A DNA stretch of 64,000 bases from contig NZ_CP043568.1 of NCBI RefSeq assembly GCF_014076415.1, positions 4,526,001-4,590,000 of the forward strand, in the 5' to 3' direction. Below, one piece after another: positions 33,969 to 43,462 of the stretch (position 1 is the first letter of the stretch; the number at the start of each line of letters is the position of its first letter). The stretch is from Comamonas testosteroni (lineage in GTDB: Bacteria > Pseudomonadota > Gammaproteobacteria > Burkholderiales > Burkholderiaceae_C). The position numbers were made by a program, and so were the translations under genes. A model generated the notes under the pieces. It saw only the letters and a program-made list of their open reading frames with translations. It did not search any database and had not been told where the DNA came from.

Positions 33969-35027
33969 ATGACGCAGCATTTGCCCGCCCCCATCACTAC
34001 GCAACCGGGCCCTTCGCCCAAGGTCATACTGGCCAGTTACATATTGATGGGAGCAGCATTGCTGCTCGTCATGCATCAGGGAATACTCCCCGGCCTGCTG
34101 TGTGTGTGCGTAGGCTTCATGCTTACCCGCTCGCTGTCGCGTCTGCTGTCACGCGCCAACCCTCGCGCCTTTGCCAGCCACCAGCTGCCACGCTGGGCCC
34201 AGGTGGTTGCCACCACCATCGTGATTCTGGCGCCGCTGGCCCTGCTCAGCGGCGCACTCTCCCAGACCCGAACCTATATCACCGAAGCCCCCGCCCAGTA
34301 CAAGGAACTGCTGGACTATCTGGCGGCCACGGTGCTGGAGCTGCGGGAAAAACTGCCTTCGGACATTGCCGACCAACTGCCTGACGGCGCTCAGGAAATT
34401 CAAAGCAAGCTGGCCGGCTATCTGGCCGCCAAGGCCGGTGTGCTGGCCACTGCAGGCAGGGCCTGGCTCACTGGCTTGCTCTATGCCTATGTGGGCCTGA
34501 TCATCGGCGCGCTGGCAGCCGTTCGCCCCATCGCCACGCGCCACCCGCCGCTGGTGCAGGCCCTGCAGCAGCGCATCGGTCACTTTGCCCTGGCCTTCAA
34601 GCAGATCGTGGCCGCCCAGTTCTGGATTGCGGCCTTCAACACTCTGCTGACGTCCATATTCCTGTTGGCCATATTGCCGATCTGGAAGCTGCAACTGCCT
34701 TACACCCCCGCGCTGATCACGCTGACTTTTATCGCCGGGCTGATCCCCATCGTCGGCAACTTGCTGTGCAATGCCGTGCTGACGCTGGTTGGCCTGTCCG
34801 TATCGCCCATAGCTGCCGCCGCCTGCCTGGGCTTCCTGATCCTGATTCACAAGGCTGAATACGTGATCAACGCCAAGGTGGTGGGAACACGCACGCATAT
34901 GGGCGTATGGGAGCTGCTGGCCGTGATGTTTGTGGCCGAGTCCGTCTTCGGCCCCGCTGGTCTGGTGGCAGCGCCGCTGTTCTATGCCTATCTCAAGAAA
35001 GAGCTGGAAGCCGCACAACTGGTGTAA
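33969..35027 (+). CDS. AI-2E family (PerM-like) transporter
   Basis: A 352-residue polytopic membrane protein of the AI-2E/PerM family. Hydrophobic segments flank a central soluble region (about 95-155), followed by more helices with LGFLILIHKAEYVINAKVVG and the signature-like FIAGLIPIVGNLLCNAVLTLVGLSVSP. It follows purM by 37 bases and is probably co-transcribed. It converges on the SirB1-like gene with only 24 bases between stops. Family members have been linked to transport of autoinducer 2 or to Na+/H+ antiport; the substrate here is not known. Confidence 0.9.
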   Translation: MTQHLPAPITTQPGPSPKVILASYILMGAALLLVMHQGILPGLLCVCVGFMLTRSLSRLLSRANPRAFASHQLPRWAQVVATTIVILAPLALLSGALSQTRTYITEAPAQYKELLDYLAATVLELREKLPSDIADQLPDGAQEIQSKLAGYLAAKAGVLATAGRAWLTGLLYAYVGLIIGALAAVRPIATRHPPLVQALQQRIGHFALAFKQIVAAQFWIAAFNTLLTSIFLLAILPIWKLQLPYTPALITLTFIAGLIPIVGNLLCNAVLTLVGLSVSPIAAAACLGFLILIHKAEYVINAKVVGTRTHMGVWELLAVMFVAESVFGPAGLVAAPLFYAYLKKELEAAQLV

Positions 35028-35051
35028 GCAAGCTGCCTGCCACCAAGGCGC

Positions 35052-35900
35052 TCAACCCGCGCGGCGCAGCCGGGCAATGGTTTTGGCGATGTAATTGGCC
35101 TCCTGCCCCTGTGCGGCAGGCGCATAACGCTCCAGATCCGATAGCGCTCTTTCAATCACTCCCCATTGGGCATACGCCATGCCGCGGTCCCGGAACAGCT
35201 CCTCGCGGCCGGGCTGCAGCAGGATCAGGCGATTGAGCACGGCCACCAGCATGGGCCAGTCTTTCTGGACCTGATGAATCTCCTGCAGATTGCGCAGCAT
35301 GCGCGCCACGACATCGCGCGGATGAGCGGCCTGCAGATACAGACCCAGCGGCGGCGCATCATCGGGCGTTATGCCTGCCTGATCAAGAAACGGCTGCAGG
35401 CGCTCTGCCAAGGCGCTTGCGGAATAGGAATCGCCTGTCAACGGATCCTGCACCACCTGCCCCTGCGGCAGCATGACCTTGACCAGAAAATGCCCTGGAA
35501 AGCCTATGCCCTCCACCGTCAGACCGATGCCGGCAGCCAGCTCCAGCCAGATCAGCGCCACGCTGATGGGAATGCCGCGCCTGGTCTGCAGCACATGGTG
35601 GATATAGCTGTTGGCAGGGTCGTAATAGTTGTTGAGGTTGCCGGCAAAGCCCAACTCACCGTAGAAGAACTTGTTGAGCGCACTGAGCTTGCGCAAACCA
35701 TCCTCCTCGCCAGCCAGACGCTGCACCAAGCGCACTTGCAGCCTGTCCAGTTCCGCCAGCACGGCCTGCAGGTCAAGATCAGGTTCGGCATCCTGAGCAA
35801 TGCTGATGGCGGCTTCCATCAAGGCAAAGTTATCGTCGCTCTGCACCAGGGACGCAAAATACTGCAGGGCCGTGGGGTACTCGTCTATCGTCCAGCTCAT
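35052..35900 (-). CDS. SirB1 family protein (transglutaminase-like/TPR)
   Basis: A 282-residue protein of the SirB1 (YchA) family. The N-terminal half has a transglutaminase-like fold: LNKFFYGELGFAGNLNNYYDPANSYIHHVLQTRRGIPISVALIWLELA, then IGLTVEGIGFPGHFLVKVML, where the family's Gly-His-Phe-Leu motif lies. The C-terminal part contains tetratricopeptide-like helices (RDRGMAYAQWGVIERALSDLERYA). ATG 35900 is chosen; the frame opens a further 12 codons. It ends tail-to-tail with the permease gene. The biochemical role of the family is uncertain. Confidence 0.88.
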   Translation of the reverse strand: MSWTIDEYPTALQYFASLVQSDDNFALMEAAISIAQDAEPDLDLQAVLAELDRLQVRLVQRLAGEEDGLRKLSALNKFFYGELGFAGNLNNYYDPANSYIHHVLQTRRGIPISVALIWLELAAGIGLTVEGIGFPGHFLVKVMLPQGQVVQDPLTGDSYSASALAERLQPFLDQAGITPDDAPPLGLYLQAAHPRDVVARMLRNLQEIHQVQKDWPMLVAVLNRLILLQPGREELFRDRGMAYAQWGVIERALSDLERYAPAAQGQEANYIAKTIARLRRAG

Positions 35901-36004
35901 AGGCTGATTTGTAAGCCGCCTTGGCAGGTCATGCAAGCGAAATCCCCTTGATACGCCTGTAAAACCTGCGCTGACCGCTCACTTTTCCATGAGCAGCCCA
36001 AGCT

Positions 36005-37570
36005 TTAGCGGCGCAGCAATTGACGCAGATTCAGGCCCGACAGCATCAGCACGCCAAAGTAAAGCACGGCGGCACCGACCATCATCACAGCCAGCAGACC
36101 TGCGCGCAGCAAGCCATTGCTGCGCAAGCCCACCCAGTCGAAGTGCTGACTGCCCCAGAGCAGCAGCACCGCCAGCAAGGCACTGGCCGCAATCACCTGC
36201 ACGATGAACTTCAACCAGCCCGGCCTGGGCTTGTAGGTACCGCGACGCAGCAAGCCCGTGAGCAACCAGCTCGCGTTGACCAGTGCAGCCAGACCGATGG
36301 ACAGGGCCAGCCCTGTGTGCTTGAGCCAGGGCACCAGCACCAGATTGAGCAACTGCGTAATCACCAGCACCACGATCGCAATCTTCACGGGTGTGCGGAT
36401 GTCCTGGCTGGCGTAGTAGCCGGGGGCCAGCACCTTGATGGCCACCAGGCCCAGCAGGCCGGCGCCGTAGCCCATCAGCGCCAGGGCAATCTGCCCCACA
36501 TCGCTGTCATGCAAGGCACCGCGATGGAATAGCGTGGCCACCAGCGGCGTGGCAAAGGTCAGCAGGCCCACGGCGCAGGGCACGGCCAGCAGCACGACCA
36601 GGCGCAGACCCCAGTCCAGCATATTGGAATAGCGTTCGCCATCACCTGCCGCCTTGGCTGAAGCCAGCTGCGGCGTCAGCACCACCCCCAGAGCCACGCC
36701 CAGCAAGGCCGTGGGAAACTCCATCAGACGGTCGGCATAGAACAACCAGGTCACGCTGCCGGGCGCCATATAGGAAGCGATCTGGGTGTTGATCATCAAC
36801 GAAACCTGGGCCACCCCTACCCCCAGCAGCGCCGGCCCCATCAGCGTCAGGATGCGACGCACGCCCGCCTCATCCCAGGCTGCGCGAACGGCTGCAGGCG
36901 AAAAGCCGATGCGCGGCATCAGCCCCATGGAGCGCAACGCAGGAATCTGCACCGCCAGTTGCAGCACGCCGCCCAGCATCACGCCGCCAGCCATGGCATA
37001 GATGGGTTCTATGCCCTGCTTTTCGAACCAGGGCGCTCCCAGCAGGGCCGCCACGATCATGCTGAGATTGAGCAGCACGGGCGTGGCTGCCGACACCGCG
37101 AACTTCTTCCAGGTATTGAGAATGCCTGCCGACAGAGCCACAAGCGACATAAAACCGATATAGGGGAACATCCAGCGCGTCATCACCACGGCTGCGTGAT
37201 AGCCGTCGGGTGACTGGCGCATGCCGCTGGCCAGCAGCCAGACCAGCAGCGGCGCGCCGATCACGCCCAAGACGCAGACCACCAGCAGAGCCCAGAACAG
37301 CATGGTCGCGACATGGCTGATCAGGTGGCGCGTGGCCTCCTCGCCATCCCGAGTCTTGCTGGCGGCCAGCACCGGCACAAAGGCCTGGCTGAAAGCCCCT
37401 TCGGCGAAGAGGCGCCGGAACAGGTTGGGAATTCTGAAGGCGACATTGAACGCGTCTGTAAGGGCATTGGCTCCAAACATGGAGGCCATGAGCAGATCGC
37501 GAACCAGCCCCGAAACACGGGAGGCCAGCGTCATCAGGGATACGGTGGAGGCGGCTTTGAACAGTGACAC
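36005..37570 (-). CDS. Lipid II flippase MurJ
   Basis: A 521-residue polytopic protein of the MVF/MurJ family, with about fourteen membrane segments. The opening FKAASTVSLMTLASRVSGLVRDLLMASMFGANALTDAFNVAFRIPNLFRRLFAEGAFSQAFVPV is diagnostic. It flips the lipid-linked peptidoglycan precursor across the inner membrane. Its start faces the start of rpsT (divergent), with an inverted copy of the dispersed GC-rich repeat between them. murJ beside rpsT is the usual arrangement in Burkholderiales. Confidence 0.96.
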   Translation of the reverse strand: MSLFKAASTVSLMTLASRVSGLVRDLLMASMFGANALTDAFNVAFRIPNLFRRLFAEGAFSQAFVPVLAASKTRDGEEATRHLISHVATMLFWALLVVCVLGVIGAPLLVWLLASGMRQSPDGYHAAVVMTRWMFPYIGFMSLVALSAGILNTWKKFAVSAATPVLLNLSMIVAALLGAPWFEKQGIEPIYAMAGGVMLGGVLQLAVQIPALRSMGLMPRIGFSPAAVRAAWDEAGVRRILTLMGPALLGVGVAQVSLMINTQIASYMAPGSVTWLFYADRLMEFPTALLGVALGVVLTPQLASAKAAGDGERYSNMLDWGLRLVVLLAVPCAVGLLTFATPLVATLFHRGALHDSDVGQIALALMGYGAGLLGLVAIKVLAPGYYASQDIRTPVKIAIVVLVITQLLNLVLVPWLKHTGLALSIGLAALVNASWLLTGLLRRGTYKPRPGWLKFIVQVIAASALLAVLLLWGSQHFDWVGLRSNGLLRAGLLAVMMVGAAVLYFGVLMLSGLNLRQLLRR

Positions 37571-37680
37571 GCAGCGAAGTGTATGCGTTCACGCCAGCCG
37601 CTGCTTGCCCAGATCGCGGTGCCTTGCACTCTGTAGCAAACCACACTCTTCGGCCAGGCACACCTCACACCAGGACAGCG

Positions 37681-37747
37681 AGCAAGAGCCGCCTCGCAGC
37701 GCAGCTGTCGTCCCCCTTTGGGGGAGGCGGCGCAGCCATTCAGGGGG
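37681..37747 (-). repeat. Dispersed GC-rich repeat, copy 3 (inverted, 5' of genes)
   Basis: On the minus strand this reads CCCCCTGAATGGCTGCGCCG, then CTCCCCC/GGGGGAC blocks, CTGCGCTGCGAGGCGGC and CTTGCT. Unlike the other copies it lies between divergent genes (murJ and rpsT) rather than at a 3' end. It abuts the extended -10 promoter of rpsT. Confidence 0.65.
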
Positions 37748-37749
37748 TA

Positions 37750-37758
37750 TGCTACAAT
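37750..37758 (+). promoter_or_regulatory. Extended -10 promoter element of rpsT
   Basis: TGCTACAAT (extended -10 TGnTACAAT) at 37750-37758, about 47 bases before the rpsT start. A -35 hexamer would fall inside the adjoining repeat, and none is convincing, which fits an extended -10 promoter. Confidence 0.6.
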
Positions 37759-37804
37759 CCACTGTTTTGCTGACATCATCCTCAGACACACAAGGAAATA
37801 AATC

Positions 37805-38098
37805 ATGGCAACTAAAGCCAAAAAGAACCCCCGCCTGGCTTCTGGCCGCAAGCGCGCCCGCCAGAACGTCAAGCTGAACGCTGCGAACACTTCGCTGCGT
37901 TCCAAGTACCGCACTGCTGTCAAGAATGTCGAGAAGGCTGTTGTGGCCGGCGACAAGACCAAGGCAGCTGAACTGTTTGCCAAGGCTCAGTCCGTGATCG
38001 ACACGATCGCTGACAAGGGCATCTTCCACAAGAACAAGGCAGCTCGCGACAAGAGCCGCCTGTCCGCCAAGGTCAAGACCCTGGCTCTGGCTGCTTAA
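37805..38098 (+). CDS. Ribosomal protein S20
   Basis: A 97-residue basic protein of the small ribosomal subunit, binding the 5' domain of 16S rRNA. The sequence [20 protein letters not shown], ...[22 protein letters not shown] and [25 protein letters not shown] is canonical S20, slightly longer than the E. coli form. An AAGGAA ribosome-binding site precedes the ATG. An extended -10 element (TGCTACAAT, 37750-37758) lies just upstream and a clear terminator follows, so it is a monocistronic unit. Confidence 0.98.
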   Translation: MATKAKKNPRLASGRKRARQNVKLNAANTSLRSKYRTAVKNVEKAVVAGDKTKAAELFAKAQSVIDTIADKGIFHKNKAARDKSRLSAKVKTLALAA

Positions 38099-38172
38099 TA
38101 CCAGCCTCCCTCAAGCACGGATGACTTCGGTCATCTGCCGTTTGTAACGGGTGCGCTGTCAGCAAAAACATC

Positions 38173-38197
38173 AAAACCGCCTCATGGCGGTTTTTTT
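38173..38197 (+). terminator. Intrinsic terminator of rpsT
   Basis: Stem AAAACCGCC (38173-38181) and GGCGGTTTT (38186 onward) around a 4-base loop, followed by a run of seven T residues. It lies about 75 bases after the rpsT stop. Confidence 0.92.
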
Positions 38198-38298
38198 GTT
38201 GCCTGTACCCGACGGTGACTGCCTCATCAAGGCATGCACAGATGCGCCACACGCCTAGCACAAAGCGCCCTAATACGAATTGATTAGCGTCATATTTT

Positions 38299-38398
38299 GA
38301 CTTCCCTAGGACAATCCCTAGGTCGGGGAGTCTCATGTCTTTTATAGGACTTGCCCCGTATCTTCGCAAAAAGCCTGCCGCCTGCCCGCAGGCTTTTT
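38299..38398 (+). ncRNA. Structured leader or small RNA upstream of mqo
   Basis: Three segments could form two mutually exclusive stems. GACTTCCC (38299-38306) pairs fully with GGGGAGTC (38325-38332), enclosing a second stem TAGG/CCTA. GGGGAGTC can instead pair with GACTTGCCCC (38348-38357). About 10 bases on comes a strong terminator: stem AAAGCCTGC/GCAGGCTTT with a T run (38368-38398), ending only 25 bases before the mqo start. This is the layout of a transcription attenuator, or of a small RNA with its own terminator. No known riboswitch class is recognised. Confidence 0.5.
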
Positions 38399-38422
38399 TG
38401 ATAGTCAAGTCTAGAAAAAGTC

Positions 38423-40117
38423 ATGAAAAAGTCGATCAAAGCAGGACTGGGAGCCGTCGCGGCCCTGGTCCTGGCCGCGCTGTTATTTTTGTTTTGGCCA
38501 ATATTTCCTCGCTCCGTGCCCAAGGCCGAGAACGAGCAGCCCGTCGATGTGGTGATGGTAGGCGCCGGCGTGATGAGCACGACGCTGGCCACCTACCTGC
38601 AGGAGCTGCAGCCCGACTGGAAGATCGAGGTCTTCGAGCGCCTGGACGGCGTGGCCCTGGAAAGCTCCAACGGCTGGAACAACGCCGGCACCGGCCACTC
38701 CGGCTTTGCCGAGCTCAACTACACGCCCCAGCTGCCCGACGGCAGCGTGGAAACCAAGCGTGCCGTGAGCATTGCCGAGCAGTTCGAGGTGACGCGCCAG
38801 TTCTGGGCCCACCAGGTCGGCCGCGGCCACCTGCAGTCGCCTGAAACTTTCGTGAATGCCACGCCCCACATGAGCTTCGTCTGGGGTGACGACAACATCG
38901 CCTTCCTCAAGAAGCGCCAGCAGGCCCTGGTCCAGAACCCCCTGTTCTACGGCATGGAGTACTCCGAAGACCAGGCACAGATCAAGAAGTGGGCCCCGCT
39001 GATGATCGAAGGCCGTGACCCGGCCCAGAAGATCGCCGCCACCTACATGCCCCTGGGCACCGACGTGAACCATGGCGTCTGGACCGAGCAGCTGATGGCC
39101 TCGCTCCAGAAGAGTCCCAACTTCCAGCTGCACCTGCAAAGCGAAGTCACGGCACTGCGCCAGAACGCCGACAAGACCTGGAACGTGACCGTGGCCGATC
39201 TGGCCAAGGGCGGCCAGGAAAAGACCGTCAAGGCCAAGTTCGTCTTCGTCGGTGCCGGCGGTGCCGCACTCAAGCTGCTGCAGGCCTCGGGCATCCCAGA
39301 ATCCAAGAACTACGCCGGCTTCCCCGTGGGCGGCCAGTTCCTGGCCATCGAGAACCCCGAGCTGGCCAAGCGCCACGACGTCAAGGCCTACGGCATTGCC
39401 TCCACCGGCTCGCCTCCCATGTCCGTACCCCATCTGGACGCCCGCCAGCTCGACGGCAAGCCCGTGGTGCTGTTCGGCCCCTTTGCACTGGCCACCACCA
39501 AGTTCCTCAAGAACGGCTCCTGGTGGGACCTGTTCTCCTCGGTCACCCATGACAATCTGATGGGCATGCTGCGCGTGGGCATCCACAACCTGGATCTGGT
39601 CCAGTACCTGATGCAGCAGGCCGAGCTGACCGACGCAGACCGTCAGGCCGTGCTGGCCCAGTACTTCCCCGAAGCCAAGCGCGAGGACTGGAAGCTGGTC
39701 ACCGCCGGCCAGCGTGTGCAGATCATCAAGCGCGACCCTGAAAAAGGCGCCGTGCTGCAGTTCGGCACCGAAATCGTGGGCTCGGAAGACGGCAGCATCG
39801 CCGCCCTGCTGGGTGCATCGCCCGGCGCCTCGACCGCTCCGCACATCATGCTGAACCTGCTCAAGAAGTCCTTCCCCGAGCAGATGGCCAGCGCCGAGTG
39901 GAAGACCCACATCCAGCAGATCGTGCCCTCCTACGGCCGCAAGATCAACGAGGATGCTGCCTATACCAACGAGATCCGCCGCATGACCAGCTCGGCCCTG
40001 AAGCTGCCCTATGTGGATGTCCCTGCCGATCTGGGCAAAAAGGCCGAAGCGGCTCCCGCGCCTGCCGCCGCCCCCCAGAACCCGACCCAGCTCAACAAGG
40101 AAATGCAGGCGCTCTAA
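38423..40117 (+). CDS. Malate:quinone oxidoreductase
   Basis: A 564-residue FAD-dependent enzyme that oxidises malate to oxaloacetate and passes electrons to quinone, at the inner membrane. An N-terminal hydrophobic anchor or signal-like segment ([22 protein letters not shown], residues 7-28) precedes the FAD-binding [21 protein letters not shown]. Other family segments include [36 protein letters not shown] and GCSPGASTA-like [14 protein letters not shown]. The tail is Ala/Pro-rich. A transcription terminator lies just 25 bases before the ATG, so its expression may depend on read-through of the structured leader at 38299-38398 or on an unseen promoter. Confidence 0.95.
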   Translation: MKKSIKAGLGAVAALVLAALLFLFWPIFPRSVPKAENEQPVDVVMVGAGVMSTTLATYLQELQPDWKIEVFERLDGVALESSNGWNNAGTGHSGFAELNYTPQLPDGSVETKRAVSIAEQFEVTRQFWAHQVGRGHLQSPETFVNATPHMSFVWGDDNIAFLKKRQQALVQNPLFYGMEYSEDQAQIKKWAPLMIEGRDPAQKIAATYMPLGTDVNHGVWTEQLMASLQKSPNFQLHLQSEVTALRQNADKTWNVTVADLAKGGQEKTVKAKFVFVGAGGAALKLLQASGIPESKNYAGFPVGGQFLAIENPELAKRHDVKAYGIASTGSPPMSVPHLDARQLDGKPVVLFGPFALATTKFLKNGSWWDLFSSVTHDNLMGMLRVGIHNLDLVQYLMQQAELTDADRQAVLAQYFPEAKREDWKLVTAGQRVQIIKRDPEKGAVLQFGTEIVGSEDGSIAALLGASPGASTAPHIMLNLLKKSFPEQMASAEWKTHIQQIVPSYGRKINEDAAYTNEIRRMTSSALKLPYVDVPADLGKKAEAAPAPAAAPQNPTQLNKEMQAL

Positions 40118-40152
40118 GCCCGGCTCTCCCCGCACCGGCCCGCCGGTGCCCA

Positions 40153-40183
40153 CCCCGCCGGCCTGTGCCGCGCGGGGTTTTTT
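40153..40183 (+). terminator. Intrinsic terminator of mqo
   Basis: Stem CCCCGC (40153-40158) and GCGGGG (40172-40177), with an inner CGGC/GCCG pair, followed by TTTTTT. It lies 36 bases after the mqo stop. Confidence 0.85.
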
Positions 40184-40228
40184 CTTGCCAAGCCCCAGCG
40201 CTTGAGCTTGCGCCGCCTCCTTTTGTCC

Positions 40229-41605
40229 ATGCACCAGCCACTGACCCACGCACCGATAGGCCGCGCCCTGCTGCGTTTTTCCCTGCCTCTGTGGGGCGGT
40301 TATGTGCTGCAGTCGCTCAATACCTCGGTCAATGCCTTCTGGATCGGACGCCATCTGGGCGAAACCGCGCTGTCCGCGGCCGTGCATGCCAACAACCTGC
40401 TGTTTGCGCTGATCGCCCTGGTCTTCGGCATCAGCCAGGCCGCCAATCTGCTCGTGGCTCAGGCCGTGGGCGCGGACCGCTGGGCCCTGGCACGCCGCAT
40501 CACGGGCACCAGTGCCAGCCTGTTTCTGGGCATGTCCCTGCTGATGGCCACCCTGGGCTGGCCGCTTGCCGCCCCCATGCTGGGCGCCATGGGGGCTGAG
40601 CCTGCCACCGCCACACTGGCCGTGGACTATCTGAGGGTGCTCTTTCTCGCACTCCCACCCATGCTGCTGCTGATCTTCGTGACCGCCGTGCTGCGCGGCA
40701 CGGGCGACAGCCGCACACCTTTCGTAGCCCTGCTGGGCGTGGCGCTGGGCGATGCCCTGCTCAACCCCTTGTTCATCTTCGGCGCCGGCCCCCTGCCCGG
40801 TCTGGGTATGGCGGGCTCGGCACTGGCCACCCTGGCGGCCAACAGCCTCGGCCTTGCGGGCCTGCTGGTCTGGCTGCGTCGACGGCGCCTGCCGCTATGG
40901 ATAGGCTGGCGCCAGCGCCGCCATCTACGGCCCGAACCGGCACTGGTGCGCTGCCTGGTCACCAAGGGCCTGCCCATGGGCCTGCAGATGCTGGTGGTCT
41001 CGCTCTCCCTGGTGTTGATGCTGGCCCTGATCAACACCCATGGCGCCCAGGTTTCGGCCGCCTACGGCGCGGCCCTGCAGCTGTGGGCCTATGTCCAGAT
41101 GCCGGCCATTGCCGTGGCCTCGGCCTGCACCACCATCGCTGCCCAGAACGTGGGCGCCGGCCACTGGCCGCGTGTGGCGCGCACCGCACGCGCCGGCGTG
41201 ACGTGCCACCTGTTGCTGACCGGCGCCTGCGTGGCCCTGATCCTGGCCTGCGACCGCTCCGTGCTGGCCCTGTTCCTGCCCGAGGACAGCAAGGCTCTGG
41301 AGCCCGCACGCCACCTCAACCACATCGTGCTGGGCTCGTTCATGCTGCTGGGCGTGAGCAGCGTGCTGGCCGGCGTGGTGCGCTCCACGGGCGCGGTGCT
41401 GGCGCCCCTGAGCATCCTGGCCCTGGCGCTGTGGGGACTGCGCCTGCCCCTGGCCTGGGGGCTGCAGCCGCTGTGGGGGCAGGATGCGCTGTGGTGGAGC
41501 TTTCCGCTCAGCGCGCTGGCATCCATGCTGCTGTCCATCGCCTACTACCGCTGGGGCCCGTGGCGCCGTTCACGGCTGCTGGACAGCACGACAGCGCAGA
41601 GCTAG
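40229..41605 (+). CDS. MATE family efflux transporter
   Basis: A 458-residue polytopic inner-membrane protein of the multidrug and toxic compound extrusion family, with twelve hydrophobic segments and two-fold pseudo-repeat. The family opening is PIGRALLRFSLPLWGGYVLQSLNTSVNAFWIGRHLGETALSA, and a second-half counterpart is GLPMGLQMLVVSLSLVLMLALINTHGAQVSAAYGA. ATG 40229 is the likely start, with no clear ribosome-binding site; a TTG at 40202 is possible. Such proteins export cationic drugs or metabolites with Na+ or H+. The substrate is unknown. Confidence 0.9.
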   Translation: MHQPLTHAPIGRALLRFSLPLWGGYVLQSLNTSVNAFWIGRHLGETALSAAVHANNLLFALIALVFGISQAANLLVAQAVGADRWALARRITGTSASLFLGMSLLMATLGWPLAAPMLGAMGAEPATATLAVDYLRVLFLALPPMLLLIFVTAVLRGTGDSRTPFVALLGVALGDALLNPLFIFGAGPLPGLGMAGSALATLAANSLGLAGLLVWLRRRRLPLWIGWRQRRHLRPEPALVRCLVTKGLPMGLQMLVVSLSLVLMLALINTHGAQVSAAYGAALQLWAYVQMPAIAVASACTTIAAQNVGAGHWPRVARTARAGVTCHLLLTGACVALILACDRSVLALFLPEDSKALEPARHLNHIVLGSFMLLGVSSVLAGVVRSTGAVLAPLSILALALWGLRLPLAWGLQPLWGQDALWWSFPLSALASMLLSIAYYRWGPWRRSRLLDSTTAQS

Positions 41606-41624
41606 ACCCGCAGCGCACAGATAC

Positions 41625-41650
41625 AAAAAAAGCTTCCCGTGGAAGCCTTT
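41625..41650. terminator. Short bidirectional terminator
   Basis: Stem GCTTCC (41632-41637) and GGAAGC (41641-41646) around a 3-base loop, flanked by an A run before and TTT after. It lies between the convergent MATE and DUF3579 genes. Confidence 0.7.
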
Positions 41651-41684
41651 GTCGTTTGCGCGGCGCCTCTGGGCACCTGAAAAA

Positions 41685-42098
41685 TCACTTCTTGCCGGCT
41701 GGCAGCTTGTCTGGCAGCAGGCAGGCCTCGGCCACTTGCAGATCGTTGTCCTTGGCGAAATTCAGGCAGAAGTCCCATGCCATCGGTTCGTAGTCGCGCA
41801 GATCCCGGTTGATGACCACGCATTTGGTGCCGTTCATCACCGTGGGCACACACCAGGGAGAGTAGCTCAGATGGCTTCCGGCGCAGGCACCACCAGGGCG
41901 GAACTGACTCATGACACCGGCCAAGCGCTCGGCCCAGTCGCTGGGTCGAAAGGTTTTTCCGGCATGGGTCATACCCATGATGAACAGTTCTTTGCTGGAA
42001 GGGGTAACCATCAAATATTCGCCAAAAAGATCCGGCAACCAGGCGGGATCCCCGCCAACATGCCTAAACGAGCATTCTAACTCTTGTATAAGAGCCAT
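41685..42098 (-). CDS. DUF3579 domain protein
   Basis: A 137-residue soluble protein of the DUF3579 family, conserved in Burkholderiales. ATG 42098 (MALIQELECSFR) is preferred over the longer open frame to 42155. The conserved parts are ELFIMGMTHAGKTFRPSDWAERLAGVMSQFRPGG and VVINRDLRDYEPMAWDFCLNFAKDNDLQVAEACLLPD. It is divergent from argD, and the DUF3579-argD-argF order is a conserved neighbourhood. Its function is unknown; proximity to arginine genes hints at a link that has not been shown. Confidence 0.9.
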   Translation of the reverse strand: MALIQELECSFRHVGGDPAWLPDLFGEYLMVTPSSKELFIMGMTHAGKTFRPSDWAERLAGVMSQFRPGGACAGSHLSYSPWCVPTVMNGTKCVVINRDLRDYEPMAWDFCLNFAKDNDLQVAEACLLPDKLPAGKK

Positions 42099-42247
42099 GC
42101 TGTCAACCCCACAATGGCGTAGGTTGATTGCATGGCAGCGATGCGCAATCCGCAATGTTGGGGTTATCCGGGCACTCTAGAATCAAAGCTCTCATTTTTC
42201 AGGCGCCGCCGTGCGCCATTGACCTTCCTTCTCAGGAGATTCTTGCA

Positions 42248-43444
42248 ATGACCGCTTTCATCGAGGCAGCTTCGCCCCACGTTATGCCCACTTACGGCCG
42301 CGTACCCATCGCGCTGGAGCGCGGCCAGGGCTGCCGCGTTTGGGACGTGAACGGCAAGGAATACCTGGACGCGCTGGGCGGCATTGCCGTCAACACCCTG
42401 GGGCACAACCACCCCAAGCTGGTGCCCGCGCTGCAAGAGCAGGTGGCCAAGCTGATCCACACCAGCAACTACTACCATGTGCCCGGCCAGGAGACTCTGG
42501 CCAAGCTGCTGACCGAGCGCTCGGGCATGACCAATGTGTTCTTCTGCAACACCGGCCTGGAAGCCAACGAGGCGGCGATCAAGATCGCCCGCAAGTACGG
42601 CGTGGACAAGGGCATTGCCAAGCCCGAGATCGTGGTCTATGACCATGCTTTCCACGGCCGCTCCATCGCCACCATGAGCGCCACGGCCAACCCCAAGGTA
42701 CGCAACGGCTTTGGCGATCTGCTCGCCGGCTTCACCCGCATCGCCCCCAATGACTACGAAGCCCTGATCGACGCGACCGAAGGCAATCCCAACATCGTCG
42801 CCATCATGATGGAGCCCATCCAGGGCGAAGGCGGTCTGCATCCCATGCGCGCCGACTATCTGAAGAAGGTGCGCGAGCTGTGCGATGCCAAGGGCTGGCT
42901 GCTGATCATGGACGAGGTGCAGGCCGGCATGGGCCGCACCGGCAAGTGGTTTGCCCACCAGTGGGCCGGCATCACCCCCGATGTGATGACCCTGGCCAAG
43001 GGCCTGGGCTCTGGCGTGCCCGTGGGTGCCGTGGTGGCGCACAAGGCGGCTGCCGAAGTGCTCAAGGCCGGCAACCATGGCTCCACTTTTGGTGGCAACC
43101 CGCTGTCCATGCGCGCCGGCGTGGAAACCATCCGCATCATGGAAGAAGATGGTCTGCTGGCTCACACCACTGAAGTGGGCGAATATCTGAAGGCTAAACT
43201 GCAGGCTGAACTGGGCAGCCTCGAAGGCTTTGTCGAAGTGCGCGGACAGGGTCTGATGATTGGCGTGGAGCTGACCAAGCCCTGTGGCGAGCTGATTGGC
43301 CAGGCCGCAGAAGCCGGCCTGCTGCTGAGCGTGACCGCTGACACCGTGATTCGCCTGGTGCCGCCGCTGATCCTGAGCAAGCCCGAAGCCGATGAAATCG
43401 TCGCCAGGCTCAAGCCCCTGGTTCAAGCCATTCTGGCTGCCTGA
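42248..43444 (+). CDS. Acetylornithine aminotransferase
   Basis: A 398-residue PLP-dependent class III aminotransferase, which makes N-acetylornithine from N-acetylglutamate semialdehyde and glutamate in arginine synthesis. Family features are VPIALERGQGCRVWDVNGKEYLDALGGIAVNTLGHNHPKLV, FFCNTGLEANEAAIKIARKYG, the cofactor motif LLIMDEVQAGMGRTGKWFAHQ and the PLP-lysine in DVMTLAKGLGSGVPVGAVV. AGGAG precedes ATG 42248. It is followed 18 bases later by argF, forming an operon. Confidence 0.95.
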   Translation: MTAFIEAASPHVMPTYGRVPIALERGQGCRVWDVNGKEYLDALGGIAVNTLGHNHPKLVPALQEQVAKLIHTSNYYHVPGQETLAKLLTERSGMTNVFFCNTGLEANEAAIKIARKYGVDKGIAKPEIVVYDHAFHGRSIATMSATANPKVRNGFGDLLAGFTRIAPNDYEALIDATEGNPNIVAIMMEPIQGEGGLHPMRADYLKKVRELCDAKGWLLIMDEVQAGMGRTGKWFAHQWAGITPDVMTLAKGLGSGVPVGAVVAHKAAAEVLKAGNHGSTFGGNPLSMRAGVETIRIMEEDGLLAHTTEVGEYLKAKLQAELGSLEGFVEVRGQGLMIGVELTKPCGELIGQAAEAGLLLSVTADTVIRLVPPLILSKPEADEIVARLKPLVQAILAA

Positions 43445-43462
43445 TCCTCCAAGGAATTCCGC

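Noticed and set aside
38483..40387. Long minus-strand open frame opposite mqo (over 600 codons)
   Set aside because: It is an antisense shadow of a strongly conserved gene in GC-rich DNA, with no motif and low-complexity composition.
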